Shown piece after piece: positions 1 through 9,514 of a DNA stretch of 64,000 nt; the first letter of the stretch is position 1; the number at the start of each line of letters is the position of its first letter. Source of the DNA: Marinoscillum pacificum (GTDB lineage: Bacteria > Bacteroidota > Bacteroidia > Cytophagales > Cyclobacteriaceae); assembly GCF_024714495.1 (NCBI RefSeq), contig NZ_JAMZMJ010000013.1:1-64000 (forward strand), given 5' to 3'. The notes under the pieces are model-generated. The model did no database searches, was not told where the DNA came from, and saw only the letters and a list, made by a program, of their open reading frames with translations. The position numbers and the translations under genes were made by a program.

Positions 1-216
1 TGGTATTTATATTATGAGCAATATCCTGGAGTATCTTATGGATTGTCTGTGGCGGATCAGCTGAATGGACCATGGTATCAGGTATCTGGTTACACCTTCT
101 TCGCTGACTGGGATAAGTATTCATTTCCCTCTAAGGTGCGTCATGGATGTATGATTACCATCAGTAGAGAGGAATATGATCATTTGGTTGAAAACTTTGG
201 AATAGAGAATAAATAA
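1..216 (+). CDS. C-terminus of a GH43-like beta-propeller glycosidase (5' partial)
   Basis: Frame 1 is open from the first base and stops with TAA at 214-216, giving the last 71 residues of a protein that begins outside the window. Aromatic-rich strands (WYLYYEQYPG), a GPW turn and the ending RHGCMITISREEYDHLV resemble the C-terminal blade of exported family 43-type beta-propeller glycosidases. That family link is from memory of the sequence pattern, not a search. It lies 69 bases before galM on the same strand and next to an arabinan-type locus, which fits a role in releasing pentoses. The catalytic residues lie upstream of the window, so activity cannot be judged. Confidence 0.5.
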   Translation, partial: WYLYYEQYPGVSYGLSVADQLNGPWYQVSGYTFFADWDKYSFPSKVRHGCMITISREEYDHLVENFGIENK

Positions 217-248
217 GAATTTAGTGGAGTGAATTGGGTGAATTCACT

Positions 249-258
249 TAAACGTTTA
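249..258. promoter_or_regulatory. TAAACGTTTA palindrome upstream of galM
   Basis: A perfect 10-base palindrome sits 27 bases before the galM start and is followed by a related half (ACGTTTATT, from about 263). The same 10-mer recurs at 57941-57950. AAACGTTT-centred palindromes are typical of LacI-family operators, so this could be a repressor site, but no LacI-type gene is visible in the window and the AT-rich background makes chance occurrence possible. Confidence 0.25.
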
Positions 259-285
259 TCTTACGTTTATTAAACAATATCAAAA

Positions 286-1416
286 ATGAGAAGAACTTAT
301 TTTCTTTCACTTCTTGTATTATCAACAATTATTTATTCTTGTCAAGTGAAAACAGAAACCGAATCATTGAATTACACCGAAATCAGAAAGGCTTTTCAAT
401 CTGAAGTAAATGGTAAACCCGTAGACCTTTATTTGTTAGAAAATGCTAGCGGAATGAAAGTAACCATCACCAATTATGGGGGTAAAATCGTTCATATGTT
501 AGTGCCAGATAAAGAAGGGGAGCTTGTGGATGTAAATCTTGGATACGATAATCTGGATGGTTATTTAAAAACTTCTGAAATCTATTTCGGATCATTGATT
601 GGACGATATGGAAACAGAATAGCTGGCGGTAAATTCACTATCGATAGTGTAGAGTATACGCTTGCGCAAAACAATGGGCCTAACAATCTTCATGGTGGTA
701 AAGTTGGATTTAATAATGTGGTGTGGGAGGTGAAATCATCTTCTGCAAAGAGCATTACTTTGGCCTATACTTCAGCAGATGGTGAGGAAGGTTTCCCAGG
801 AGAACTTGCAGTTACAGTAACTTATGAGTTGACTGATCAAAACGAGATCGTCATGACGTATGATGCGACCACTGATAAGGCTACACATGTTAATTTAACG
901 AACCATGCTTTCTTTAACCTAAATGGTGATGGCAGTGGAACGGTTAATGATCATGTGCTGATGGTGAAAGCTTCTAACTACACTCCAGTGGATGAAACAC
1001 TGATTCCATTAGGTGAAAATGCATCTGTAGAAGGAACTCCTTTTGATTTTAGAACTCCTACAGCGATTGGAGCTAGAGTAGATGTAGAAGATGAACAGCT
1101 AGGATATGGCAATGGTTATGACCATAACTTCGTATTAGATAAGGGTATTACGGCAAGTCCTGAGTTGGTTGCTACAATCAAGTCGGAGCAAACTGGAATC
1201 GAGTTAGATATCTTAACAACAGAGCCAGGACTTCAGTTTTATGGAGGAAACTTCTTGAATGGATCTGAAACTGGGAAGAATGGTACTTATAATTTCAGGG
1301 GTGCTTTCTGTCTGGAAACACAACATTATCCAGATACACCAAACAACCCTAACTTTCCGACTACCTTATTAAAGCCAGGAGAGCAATATCATACAGTATC
1401 TATTTACAGATTCTAA
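286..1416 (+). CDS. galM: Aldose 1-epimerase (mutarotase), lipoprotein
   Basis: Interconverts alpha and beta anomers of aldoses such as galactose, glucose or arabinose. The 376-residue length matches the galactose mutarotase family. Conserved motifs are NRIAGGKF near residue 109, the NLTNHAFFNL block with the catalytic-type His207, and FCLETQHYPD with the general-base-type Glu344. The N-terminus is a lipoprotein signal (basic residues, hydrophobic run, YSC with Cys19), so this copy is exported and membrane-anchored, probably periplasmic, unlike cytosolic GalM of enteric bacteria. It is followed directly by a strong terminator, so it ends the upstream transcript that also carries the GH43-like gene. 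Its likely job is to equilibrate sugars released by the neighbouring hydrolases. Confidence 0.9.
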   Translation: MRRTYFLSLLVLSTIIYSCQVKTETESLNYTEIRKAFQSEVNGKPVDLYLLENASGMKVTITNYGGKIVHMLVPDKEGELVDVNLGYDNLDGYLKTSEIYFGSLIGRYGNRIAGGKFTIDSVEYTLAQNNGPNNLHGGKVGFNNVVWEVKSSSAKSITLAYTSADGEEGFPGELAVTVTYELTDQNEIVMTYDATTDKATHVNLTNHAFFNLNGDGSGTVNDHVLMVKASNYTPVDETLIPLGENASVEGTPFDFRTPTAIGARVDVEDEQLGYGNGYDHNFVLDKGITASPELVATIKSEQTGIELDILTTEPGLQFYGGNFLNGSETGKNGTYNFRGAFCLETQHYPDTPNNPNFPTTLLKPGEQYHTVSIYRF

Positions 1417-1436
1417 TTTAATCATAAAAATATTTG

Positions 1437-1470
1437 ATAATCAGGCTCTTACGGGTCTGATTATTTTTTT
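1437..1470 (+). terminator. Rho-independent terminator after galM
   Basis: A 12-pair stem (1437-1448 with 1453-1464, including two G-U pairs) closes on a TTAC loop and runs into a stretch of T residues. It separates galM from the sigma-factor unit downstream. Confidence 0.85.
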
Positions 1471-1618
1471 AAATGATGACTAGTGATGGTAAAACCGCTA
1501 AAAATGATTTTATAAACGTGGATAATACGTGTAATAATTTCAATAATCTTCACTAGATTTAAGCTTGATTATAATTTAAGGGTATTAATAAAACTCTAAA
1601 TTATTAATTTCGTAAAAC

Positions 1619-2248
1619 TTGAAGCGAGGCGGTAAAATTCGGAAGTTAAATCACGATGCAGATTTTAAGGCGTGGTTTGAAGGGATCTATCAAGATTACT
1701 TCGAAAGATTATTCCGTTACGCCTACACGATCACCAAAGATCAGCAAATGGCAGAAGACGTTGTTTCAGAAGTCTTCACCAATATTTGGCATAAAAAGCC
1801 TGATTACAATACCATTAAAGAGTTGAGTTCGTATTTGCATGTTTCTGTAAAGCATTTAGCCATACGAATGGTCTCTAAAGATCCCGGTAAATTCACTTAT
1901 TCTACCTACGACGAGACACTTCAGGTTTCAGATGCTATTGATCCTGAAGATATATTGTTGGGCGAAGAGCTCAAGCAAGTTATTGATGATGTCATCGGTA
2001 ATCTGACTCCACACGGCAAGTTGGTTTATGATATGGCTCGGAACAAAGGCATGACCTATGAGCAAATTGCTCAGGAGCTCGGGATTTCTAGGAAAACTGT
2101 AGAAAGCCACATGTACAATGTGCTCAAAAAGATCAAAGAGGCACTGCAAAAGCATTTTGCGGATTCAGGAGTGAATTATCCTTACTTCACGAATATCGGG
2201 TCTATTGCAGCGCTTGTTGCTACGGCGGTAGCCCAATCTATTCATTAG
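1619..2248 (+). CDS. ECF-type RNA polymerase sigma factor of PUL 1
   Basis: A sigma-70 family extracytoplasmic-function factor of 209 residues. Region 2 is visible near residues 20-85 (YFERLFRYAYTITKDQQMAEDVVSEVF style) and region 4 near residues 125-180, with the helix-turn-helix MTYEQIAQELGISRKTVESH. It is expected to direct RNA polymerase to the SusC operon when its FecR partner at 2386-3363 is relieved. The best start in frame is a TTG at 1619; no ATG lies near the N-terminal end of the sigma domain, so the exact start is uncertain. The hydrophobic tail (IGSIAALVATAVAQSIH) is common in Bacteroidota factors of this kind. The neighbouring order sigma-FecR-SusC-SusD is the classical trans-envelope signalling arrangement. 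Confidence 0.88.
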   Translation: MKRGGKIRKLNHDADFKAWFEGIYQDYFERLFRYAYTITKDQQMAEDVVSEVFTNIWHKKPDYNTIKELSSYLHVSVKHLAIRMVSKDPGKFTYSTYDETLQVSDAIDPEDILLGEELKQVIDDVIGNLTPHGKLVYDMARNKGMTYEQIAQELGISRKTVESHMYNVLKKIKEALQKHFADSGVNYPYFTNIGSIAALVATAVAQSIH

Positions 2249-2385
2249 AAATAATTCAACATTTTAGGGTATTCATTGAATGAGCTTATAATTCTTAGGC
2301 TTTTTTATTGATTTAATTGTATTTGTTTAAAAAACGCTAAGTGTTTTAAGGGTGATTGGACTCTTATAGATGTAGCACACAAAGA

Positions 2386-3363
2386 ATGGAACAACTAATA
2401 CTGAAATATCTCAACAAAGAACTCACTTCCGTAGAGGAAAGGGAGTTGCAATCCTGGCTAGAGGAGGATTCTCTTAACCGTCAGGTGTTTGAGAACATGG
2501 TTAGTCATTGGGAGTTGTCAGATGTGGAGATCAACGCCTACAAGGAGAAGGTTTATGATCGTGTCATGCAATCAAGTCCTTCACCAGTTGTGGAGATGGA
2601 GTCTAGCAAAGGTTGGAGCAATGCATGGAAAGTAGCTGCGGTAATTCTTCTAGCTGTTGGTTTGGGCTTTGTATTCAATCACATGGAAAATCAAATCCAG
2701 CCAAAATCAGCGGTTGTTGAACAAGTGCTCATCGAGAAAGAGGCATTGTTTGGTCAAAAGTTAACATTCGAATTGCCTGATGGGACTATTGTGAAGTTGA
2801 ACTCTGGAAGTAAAATCACCTTCCCAAAAGAGTTTGCGGTAAACCACAGAGATGTGAGTTTGATGGGAGAGGCCTTTTTCGATGTGACTAAAGATCCTAA
2901 CAGACCTTTTAAAATAAATACCGAAAATATAGATGTCACTGTTTTAGGCACCTCATTTAATGTGGATGCTTATGCAGAGAATGAAGCAGCCGTGGTTGCG
3001 GTGAAGACTGGTAAAGTTTCAGTAGCTAGTAGAAAAGGTTCAGATGAAGTGTTGCTTTATCCTGCTCAACAAGCGTCATGGCAGCAAGACGCAAAACTCA
3101 AGAAACAGCAAATCGTCAATGAAGAAGCGATTTTTGGATGGTTGGATCAAACGATGATGTTTGACGATGATACTATTGATGAAATCGTGAAAACATTGGA
3201 GAGATGGTATGATGTGAAAGTCGAGATCACAACAAAACTCGACACTAAGAAAAAATTCACTGGTAAATACAAGAACCCTACGCTACGAGCGGTAATGGAG
3301 AGTTTGTCTTATGCCTATGATTTTGAATATGAACTAAAGGATAAAACTGTAATTATCAAATAA
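2386..3363 (+). CDS. FecR-family anti-sigma factor of PUL 1
   Basis: A 325-residue inner-membrane anti-sigma factor. Residues 1-75 form an acidic cytoplasmic domain expected to bind the sigma factor, residues 80-98 a single membrane span, and the periplasmic part contains the FecR core (QKLTFELPDGTIVKLNSGSK and GEAFFDVTKDPNRPF) followed by a C-terminal secretin/TonB-like subdomain (WLDQTMMFDDDTIDEIVKTL). The open frame extends to a TTG at 2356, but the ATG at 2386 begins exactly where FecR proteins normally start, so it is preferred. It should receive the signal from the STN domain of the downstream SusC. A hairpin lies in the gap before SusC. Confidence 0.9.
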   Translation: MEQLILKYLNKELTSVEERELQSWLEEDSLNRQVFENMVSHWELSDVEINAYKEKVYDRVMQSSPSPVVEMESSKGWSNAWKVAAVILLAVGLGFVFNHMENQIQPKSAVVEQVLIEKEALFGQKLTFELPDGTIVKLNSGSKITFPKEFAVNHRDVSLMGEAFFDVTKDPNRPFKINTENIDVTVLGTSFNVDAYAENEAAVVAVKTGKVSVASRKGSDEVLLYPAQQASWQQDAKLKKQQIVNEEAIFGWLDQTMMFDDDTIDEIVKTLERWYDVKVEITTKLDTKKKFTGKYKNPTLRAVMESLSYAYDFEYELKDKTVIIK

Positions 3364-3371
3364 ATGACGAA

Positions 3372-3404
3372 AGCCGAGAGGACTTTGGGGAAAGGATCTC
3401 GGCT
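3372..3404 (+). promoter_or_regulatory. Hairpin between FecR and SusC genes
   Basis: A perfect 8-base inverted repeat (AGCCGAGA at 3372-3379, TCTCGGCT at 3397-3404) encloses a G/A-rich loop. No T-run follows. A hairpin at the equivalent position occurs in PUL 2 (36850-36871), which suggests a transcript boundary or attenuation point that lets SusC/SusD be expressed more strongly than the regulators. That role is inference. Confidence 0.5.
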
Positions 3405-3437
3405 CTCAATAAAGTTTCTGACTTAAACATAAACTCT

Positions 3438-6400
3438 ATGCATGCAAAATTACCAAAATTAATCGTTCGCATGTCAAAAATTGCGATTTATGCGGTGATC
3501 ATGTGCTATTCGCTCACCATGGCGTTTGGTCATGAGTCCATTGCTCAAAGGAAGTATTTGAGTGAGATTACTCTTGAGATCAAAAATGACAACAAGAGTT
3601 TGTTGAACCTGCTTGACCAAATCGAGCGGGCGAGTGACTTTCGTTTTGCCTATTCGAAAAAGGACCTGAAGGATAAAGAGGTTTATATAACATCGGGTAA
3701 GTGGAATATGGAATCACTTCTTCGCGAAATTTCTGTAGACGCAGGTGTCTCTCTGAAGCGTATCAATGAAACCATCACTATTCGTGAGGTAGAAGCTGAC
3801 GAGACACCAGTAGTTTCAGAGAAAGTAAGTATCCTACAGACCATTAAAGGAACTGTAACCGATGAGAACGGTGAAGGCTTACCAGGTGCAACTGTGACTA
3901 TCAAAGGCACAACCAATGGAACCATCACAGATATTGATGGAAACTTTACGTTGAATGCGGAAGAAGGGCAGATTTTGGTTGTTTCTTTCGTAGGTTATCA
4001 AGCCCAGGAAGTTTTGTTGAATGGTCAGACAACTATCAATGTATCATTAGATGTAGATACTCAAGGGCTTGAAGAGGTCGTGGTAATTGGTTACCAAACC
4101 GTCCAAAAGAAAGACTTGACAGGTTCTACCGCGGTTATTAAGCCTGACGCGGTTAAGAAAGTAACAGGAACTACACTTGCAGAATCAATGCAAGGTTTGG
4201 CTCCTGGAGTGACTGTAAGGAACGGTGGAGCTCCTGGTTCGGGTGCGGTGATCGAAATTAGAGGAGTAGGTAGTTTTGCTGATACGCAACCTCTATATGT
4301 AATTGATGGAATGTTGGCGGATGCTAATCCAACAATCAATACAAATGATATAGCTTCTGTTCAAATTTTGAAAGATGCATCTGCTGCAGCCATTTATGGT
4401 TCTCGTGCTGCAAATGGTGTCGTAATCATCACAACGAAACAAGGTAGTGATGGGCCAATGAAAGTAAGCCTTTCTGCAAAATCTGGTATTCAGGAAATAG
4501 CGAAGAGATGGGATGTGATGAATGCACAGGAGTTTGCAGCCTTGCAAACTACCATGTACGAGAACTCAGGATTACCTGTTCCCTCTTCCGTAGGAGCTGA
4601 TTTCGATCCATCTATTGATACAGATTGGCAAGATGAGATCATCCAACTAGGTAAAATCAATGATTACAATGTAAGCCTTTCTGGAGGGTCAAAGAATAAT
4701 TCATTCATGATCAGTGGAAGTGCATTCAATAATGAAGGTGTTCTAAAAGGAAGATCATTTGAACGTTACAGCTTAAGACTGAATAGTAAGAGCGAGATTG
4801 GTAGAGTGACGGTAGGTGAAAATATGGTGTTGACTCATTCCATCAATGAAAATCCAGGAGCAGGGAATCCATTTTATGATATGCCGCAGTTGCTTCCAGT
4901 TATTCCTGTACAGAGTGATGATTACATCAATGTAAGCAATCCTGAAGGATGGGGAACAGGAACAACCAACGCAGTGACCTATGCATGGAACCCGGTTGCA
5001 ATCAATAATTTAAGTCACAACAAGTCTACTTATTCGAAGATTGTAGGTAATGCATATGTGGATGTGAAAATTGCCGACTGGATCACCTATCGATTCAATG
5101 CTGGTTTAGAAGCTAGTTTTGATTTTACTAAATACCTTCGTGAAGATGGTGTATGGTCATTCAATGCTGCAGTTTATCCAAGTTACGTAGAAGACAACAG
5201 ATCCACTTTTATGAGTGGCTTGTTGGAACATACATTGAATATCAACAAAGACTTTGGACAGCACAGAATCAGTGCGGTATTTGGTACTTCTCAGCAATCA
5301 TTTAGAAATGAATACACTACTGCGCGCAGAAGTGAATTGCAGCAGTTCAATGGTGATTATTTGAATACAATTAATTCTGCAGTAGGAGAGGATGTTTCAT
5401 CAGGAGGTAGACCGCTAGATAGTTACATCATCGGTTACCTTGGTCGAATCAACTACACCTATGCAGATAAGTATTTGCTTACTTTAACTGGTAGAATTGA
5501 CAAGAACTCTAAGTTCCAGGAAGATTATAGAACAGGTTTCTTCCCTTCTGTAGCAGCAGGATGGAGAATCAGTGAGGAGAACTTCTTTAACGTTCCATAC
5601 ATCTCCAATATGAAGTTAACAGCATCTTATGGAGAGATTGGTTTGGTGCCAGGTGCAATTGGGTCATGGGATTACGTTGGTAATTTGAACTCCAATACAA
5701 GAGCAATTTTTGGTAACTCACAACAAGCGTATGTTGGTGCATACCAGCCACGTCTGATCAATGAAAAACTTCAGTGGGAAACTAAAATCACTAGAAACAT
5801 CGGAATGGATGTAGGATTATTGAATGACAAAGTATTGGTAGGTATTGAATACTACAACTCAGTTTCTGACAATGCAATCCTTAACCCTCCAGTAGCGAAT
5901 TACTTTGGTACTTTAGGTGGTAATCCATACGTGAACACTGGTTCGTTGAGAAACTCAGGATTTGAGTTCAGTGCGACTTACAGAAAGAGAGAAGGAGATT
6001 TCAACTGGGATCTATCTGGAAACTTCACAACCATTAAAAACACTGTTGAAAGTGTTGGTAACCAGGGAGCTGGTATTGACTACATCCCAACAGGTTTGAC
6101 CAGAACGAAAGTAGGAAGATCCATTTCTGAGTGGTATCTATTGAAAACAGATGGAATATTCCAATCTGAGCAAGATGTACTAGATCATCAGAACACTGAA
6201 GGTCAAGTGATTCAGCCAAATGCACAACCAGGTGATATCCGATTTGTGGATGTAAATGATGACGGTCAGATCACAGAAGATGATAGAGACTTTAGCGGCA
6301 AATCAGCCTGGCCTACACTTCAAATTGGTTCACAGTTTAACGCATCATACAAGAACTTCAACTTCAATGTGCAGTTGGTAGGGATCTTTGGTAACCATAT

Positions 6401-6812
6401 TTACAACAGTGTAAGACAGATTTTGGATAGCTACCAAAACACTAATTTCCGTAGTGACATTCAGCCTTGGACAGAAGAAAATCCAAATACTGATGATCCA
6501 AGAATTGGTGTGGCTAGCGATGATGTAGCATTAGCTATGAATGGTCAAAACAGTGACCGATGGTTAGAAAGTGGATCGTACGTGAGAGTGAGAAATGTCG
6601 AGTTAGGCTATACGTTTAACAGTGACTTATTAAGCTCTATTGGCTTGGGCAATGCAAGGGTATTTGTCAGCGGCCAGAACCTCCTGACATTTACAAAATA
6701 CTCAGGTCTTGATCCAGATGTAACAGGTAATGGTATCTATGAGCGAGGTGCAGATACAGGTAACTGGCCATCCAACAGAATTTATTCAGCAGGCATTCAG
6801 TTAGATTTTTAA
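3438..6812 (+). CDS. SusC-type TonB-dependent transducer of PUL 1
   Basis: Outer-membrane oligosaccharide importer, 1124 residues. After a signal peptide (about 1-37) come an STN signalling domain (about 40-118, EIKNDNKSLLNLLDQIERAS), a carboxypeptidase-regulatory-like beta-sandwich (about 135-210, KGTVTDENGEGLPGATVTIK), a TonB-box/linker region (EEVVVIGYQTVQKKDLTGS), the plug (about 225-345, with LYVIDGMLA and ILKDASAAAIYGSRAANGV) and a 22-strand-type barrel to the C-terminus. The STN domain marks it as a transducer that signals to FecR as well as transporting. It is followed 12 bases later by SusD, the lid lipoprotein. Substrate is inferred from the neighbours as arabino-oligosaccharide. 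Confidence 0.95.
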   Translation: MHAKLPKLIVRMSKIAIYAVIMCYSLTMAFGHESIAQRKYLSEITLEIKNDNKSLLNLLDQIERASDFRFAYSKKDLKDKEVYITSGKWNMESLLREISVDAGVSLKRINETITIREVEADETPVVSEKVSILQTIKGTVTDENGEGLPGATVTIKGTTNGTITDIDGNFTLNAEEGQILVVSFVGYQAQEVLLNGQTTINVSLDVDTQGLEEVVVIGYQTVQKKDLTGSTAVIKPDAVKKVTGTTLAESMQGLAPGVTVRNGGAPGSGAVIEIRGVGSFADTQPLYVIDGMLADANPTINTNDIASVQILKDASAAAIYGSRAANGVVIITTKQGSDGPMKVSLSAKSGIQEIAKRWDVMNAQEFAALQTTMYENSGLPVPSSVGADFDPSIDTDWQDEIIQLGKINDYNVSLSGGSKNNSFMISGSAFNNEGVLKGRSFERYSLRLNSKSEIGRVTVGENMVLTHSINENPGAGNPFYDMPQLLPVIPVQSDDYINVSNPEGWGTGTTNAVTYAWNPVAINNLSHNKSTYSKIVGNAYVDVKIADWITYRFNAGLEASFDFTKYLREDGVWSFNAAVYPSYVEDNRSTFMSGLLEHTLNINKDFGQHRISAVFGTSQQSFRNEYTTARRSELQQFNGDYLNTINSAVGEDVSSGGRPLDSYIIGYLGRINYTYADKYLLTLTGRIDKNSKFQEDYRTGFFPSVAAGWRISEENFFNVPYISNMKLTASYGEIGLVPGAIGSWDYVGNLNSNTRAIFGNSQQAYVGAYQPRLINEKLQWETKITRNIGMDVGLLNDKVLVGIEYYNSVSDNAILNPPVANYFGTLGGNPYVNTGSLRNSGFEFSATYRKREGDFNWDLSGNFTTIKNTVESVGNQGAGIDYIPTGLTRTKVGRSISEWYLLKTDGIFQSEQDVLDHQNTEGQVIQPNAQPGDIRFVDVNDDGQITEDDRDFSGKSAWPTLQIGSQFNASYKNFNFNVQLVGIFGNHIYNSVRQILDSYQNTNFRSDIQPWTEENPNTDDPRIGVASDDVALAMNGQNSDRWLESGSYVRVRNVELGYTFNSDLLSSIGLGNARVFVSGQNLLTFTKYSGLDPDVTGNGIYERGADTGNWPSNRIYSAGIQLDF

Positions 6813-6824
6813 ACCATCAGAGCA

Positions 6825-8351
6825 ATGAAAAGAATATTAATATACATAGTCATCATAGGTTTGGGGTTTGGCTGTGAAGAGAAACTAGACATTATAAACC
6901 CTAATGAACCGAGTGTTCAATACTTCTGGCAAAACGAAGAAGATGCCGTAAAAGGAGTAAATGCAGTATACAGTACACTACATAAAGGATCTATCTCCAG
7001 ATGGATGCCAATGTTGTTCTCTACAAGATCAGATATTGGTCAGAGTAGAAGCCCGTGGACAGATTTAGCGAATGCTTTGGATAAGTTCATTCAGCCGGAT
7101 TACAATTTTGGTCCGGTAGCAGGTACATGGTCTGATAATTATGTTGGTATCAACAGAGCTAATCAGGTTTTGGATAACGTACCAGGCATTGATATGGATG
7201 CTGCCAAAAAGGATGAAGTTCTTGGTCAAGCATACTTCTTTAGAGGATTGTTTTACTATCACTTAGTAACCTTGTTTGGCAATGTTCCTTTGATGCTTCA
7301 AACGACTTCACCAGATGATTATCCGGCGAATAGCTCAGTAGAAGAAGTATACAATCAGATCATTTCTGACTTAGAGATGGCAGTAGATATGTTGCCTGCA
7401 CAATATGCAAGCCCTGATGATTTGGGAAGAGTTACTAAAGGCGCGGCACATGCATTGATGGCGAAAGCATACTTCCAGTTGAAAGATTACAATAGTGCAC
7501 TTCCTTCATTGGAATGGTTAGTAGATGGTCAGGGTGGAGATATTTACGACCTTACCTCTGACTATAGAGACAATTTCCTAATCACTACAGAGAACAATGT
7601 GGAGTCTGTATTCGAGTGGCAGTTTGCTGAGAATCCAAATGAGTATACAGATGATGATATCGCAACTCCAAATCACAATTACGGTACTTCTATGGCACAA
7701 TTCACTGCTCCAGTAGGAATAGGTTGGTCAGATGCTGAAGCACGCAGATGGGTGATCTATGAATTTGATGAGTTGACTGTAGATGGTAATAGAGATCCAC
7801 GAGTAGAAGCAAGTTTCTTGTTTGACTCTACGAATATCAATGGTCCTAATGAGACAATGATCTACGGGGTTTCTTTCGCTGATAGATATGGAGACGGTCC
7901 GGATAGCAAAAGAGTTTGGGTACGTAAGTTCTTGAATGATCACTGGAAAAATGAAGAAGGTTATCGTTCTCCTAACAACTACAGATACATTAGATATTCA
8001 GATGTGTTGTTAATGTACGCAGAGTGCCTTAATGCGCTTGGAAGAACAGGAGAAGCGTATGCGCATGTAGACAGAGTTAGAGAAAGAGCGAATTTGGCTC
8101 CTTTGTCAACAGCGAAGCCAGGTTTGAGTCAGGATGCGTTCCTGGAGCAAATCAAGCATGAAAGATTGCTGGAGCTTGCGGGTGAAGGTCACCGTTGGAA
8201 TGACTTAATGAGATGGGGAGATGTAGGTCCGGGATTAGCTGGAAATGATCCTGCATTTAACAACTTTGAAGTAGGAAAGCACGAATTGCTTCCAATTCCT
8301 CAAGTTGATTTGGATGTAAATCCAAACCTTGATCAAAACCCAAATTGGTAA
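6825..8351 (+). CDS. SusD/RagB-type glycan-binding lipoprotein of PUL 1
   Basis: The 508-residue lid and substrate-binding partner of the upstream SusC. It has a lipoprotein signal with Cys17 (GFGCEEK), the SusD N-terminal TPR region (NRANQVLDNV, EVLGQAYFFRGLFYYHLVTLFGNVPLM) and the conserved C-terminal RagB block (YRYIRYSDVLLMYAECLNALG, HERLLELAGEGHRWNDLMRW, HELLPIPQVDLDVNPNLDQNPNW). Such proteins sit at the outer surface. A strong terminator lies 12 bases after the stop, so the SusCD pair is separated from the enzyme genes or partly read through. Confidence 0.95.
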   Translation: MKRILIYIVIIGLGFGCEEKLDIINPNEPSVQYFWQNEEDAVKGVNAVYSTLHKGSISRWMPMLFSTRSDIGQSRSPWTDLANALDKFIQPDYNFGPVAGTWSDNYVGINRANQVLDNVPGIDMDAAKKDEVLGQAYFFRGLFYYHLVTLFGNVPLMLQTTSPDDYPANSSVEEVYNQIISDLEMAVDMLPAQYASPDDLGRVTKGAAHALMAKAYFQLKDYNSALPSLEWLVDGQGGDIYDLTSDYRDNFLITTENNVESVFEWQFAENPNEYTDDDIATPNHNYGTSMAQFTAPVGIGWSDAEARRWVIYEFDELTVDGNRDPRVEASFLFDSTNINGPNETMIYGVSFADRYGDGPDSKRVWVRKFLNDHWKNEEGYRSPNNYRYIRYSDVLLMYAECLNALGRTGEAYAHVDRVRERANLAPLSTAKPGLSQDAFLEQIKHERLLELAGEGHRWNDLMRWGDVGPGLAGNDPAFNNFEVGKHELLPIPQVDLDVNPNLDQNPNW

Positions 8352-8363
8352 ATATTTTAAATC

Positions 8364-8393
8364 GCCGTGTGAGATTGCTCGCACGGCTTTTTT
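8364..8393 (+). terminator. Rho-independent terminator after SusD
   Basis: A GC-rich 10-pair stem (GCCGTGTGAG with CTCGCACGGC, one G-U pair) closes on ATTG and is followed by six T residues. It likely raises the ratio of SusCD over the enzymes downstream. Confidence 0.88.
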
Positions 8394-8415
8394 ATACTAA
8401 GAAACGAACTAGCAT

Positions 8416-9489
8416 ATGTTGAGATCTTTCATTGTATCCTTACTTTTTGTGTCAGTTTTTTCTCTTTTGGCATGTTCTGAAGAGACAACTCCAGATATTA
8501 AAAAAGAAGAGCCAGAAGAGCCTGATACAAAAGTAGATTCTTTGTTTTTGAATCCTATTCATACTTCAGGTCCAGATCCGTGGGTTTTTCAAGCGAATGA
8601 TAAATATTACCTCACCTTCACTACTGGGTATAATCTCACCCTCTATAAAAGTGATGTGATGTCTGACTTGGGTGATGCGTATTCCAGGTCAGTATGGACA
8701 CCTCCTGCTACAGGTCCAAACTCTAAAAACATTTGGGCTCCTGAGATTCATCAGATTGATGGTGTTTGGTATATCTACTATGCCGCTGATGATGGAGACA
8801 ATCAAAATCACCGAATGTTCGTCGTTCGAAATGAAAATGAAGATCCAGAAGTAGGAACCTGGGAAGATATGGGGCAGCTAATGCTGCCAGATGACAAATG
8901 GGCTATTGATGGTACGATCTTCGAACACAACGATCAATTGTATTACTTGTGGTCAGGTTGGGAAGGAGACGTAAATGTTCGTCAGGATATTTATATCTGT
9001 AAGATGGATGATGCGCTGACTCCAGTTGGTGAGCGAGTTATGCTGACTAAACCAGAGTATGGATGGGAAACGAATGGCGTAAATCCTACAGTAACTGAAG
9101 GTCCTCAAGTTTTGAAGCATGACGGTAAAATCTTTATCGTTTACTCTGCTGGAGCATGCTGGACTGATGGCTATGCATTGGGGCTATTGACGGCAGATGA
9201 TGAGGCAGATTTGATGGATCCAGAATCGTGGACTAAGTCAGAGGAGCCTGTTTTCAGCAAGAACGATGAAGGAAATGCTTACGGCCCAGGACATAATAGC
9301 TTTTTCACATCGAAAGATGGTACCGAAGATTGGATTATCTACCATGCAAATCCACAACCAGGTCAGGGATGTGGAGGCAACAGGTCTATTAGAATCCAAC
9401 CTTTTAACTGGGATGAGAACGGTTACCCGGATTTTGGTGTACCTCATCCACTTTATGAAAAACTGACCAAACCCTCAGGTGAATATTGA
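8416..9489 (+). CDS. GH43 family lipoprotein, probable alpha-L-arabinofuranosidase
   Basis: A 357-residue five-bladed beta-propeller glycosidase on a lipoprotein anchor (Cys20 in LLACSEE, then an acidic spacer). The inverting GH43 triad is visible: Asp54 in GPDPWVF (base), Asp165 in AIDGTIF (pKa modulator) and Glu228 in VTEGPQVL (acid). The pattern IWAPEIH, YGPGHNSFF and the overall length resemble exo-acting arabinofuranosidases of the subfamily-26 type; the subfamily is inferred. It is clearly a paralogue of the protein at 20770-21816, the two bracketing the enzyme block. Likely removes arabinose from imported or surface-bound arabino-oligosaccharides. Confidence 0.85.
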   Translation: MLRSFIVSLLFVSVFSLLACSEETTPDIKKEEPEEPDTKVDSLFLNPIHTSGPDPWVFQANDKYYLTFTTGYNLTLYKSDVMSDLGDAYSRSVWTPPATGPNSKNIWAPEIHQIDGVWYIYYAADDGDNQNHRMFVVRNENEDPEVGTWEDMGQLMLPDDKWAIDGTIFEHNDQLYYLWSGWEGDVNVRQDIYICKMDDALTPVGERVMLTKPEYGWETNGVNPTVTEGPQVLKHDGKIFIVYSAGACWTDGYALGLLTADDEADLMDPESWTKSEEPVFSKNDEGNAYGPGHNSFFTSKDGTEDWIIYHANPQPGQGCGGNRSIRIQPFNWDENGYPDFGVPHPLYEKLTKPSGEY

Positions 9490-9514
9490 TTTAACTACCT
9501 AACCCTATTCAAAA

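Noticed and set aside
2270-2305. Possible terminator between the PUL 1 sigma and FecR genes
   Set aside because: Only three weak pairs can form before the T-run; not convincing.
2356-2385. Longer start of the FecR gene from a TTG
   Set aside because: The added ten residues do not resemble FecR N-termini; the ATG at 2386 fits the family.
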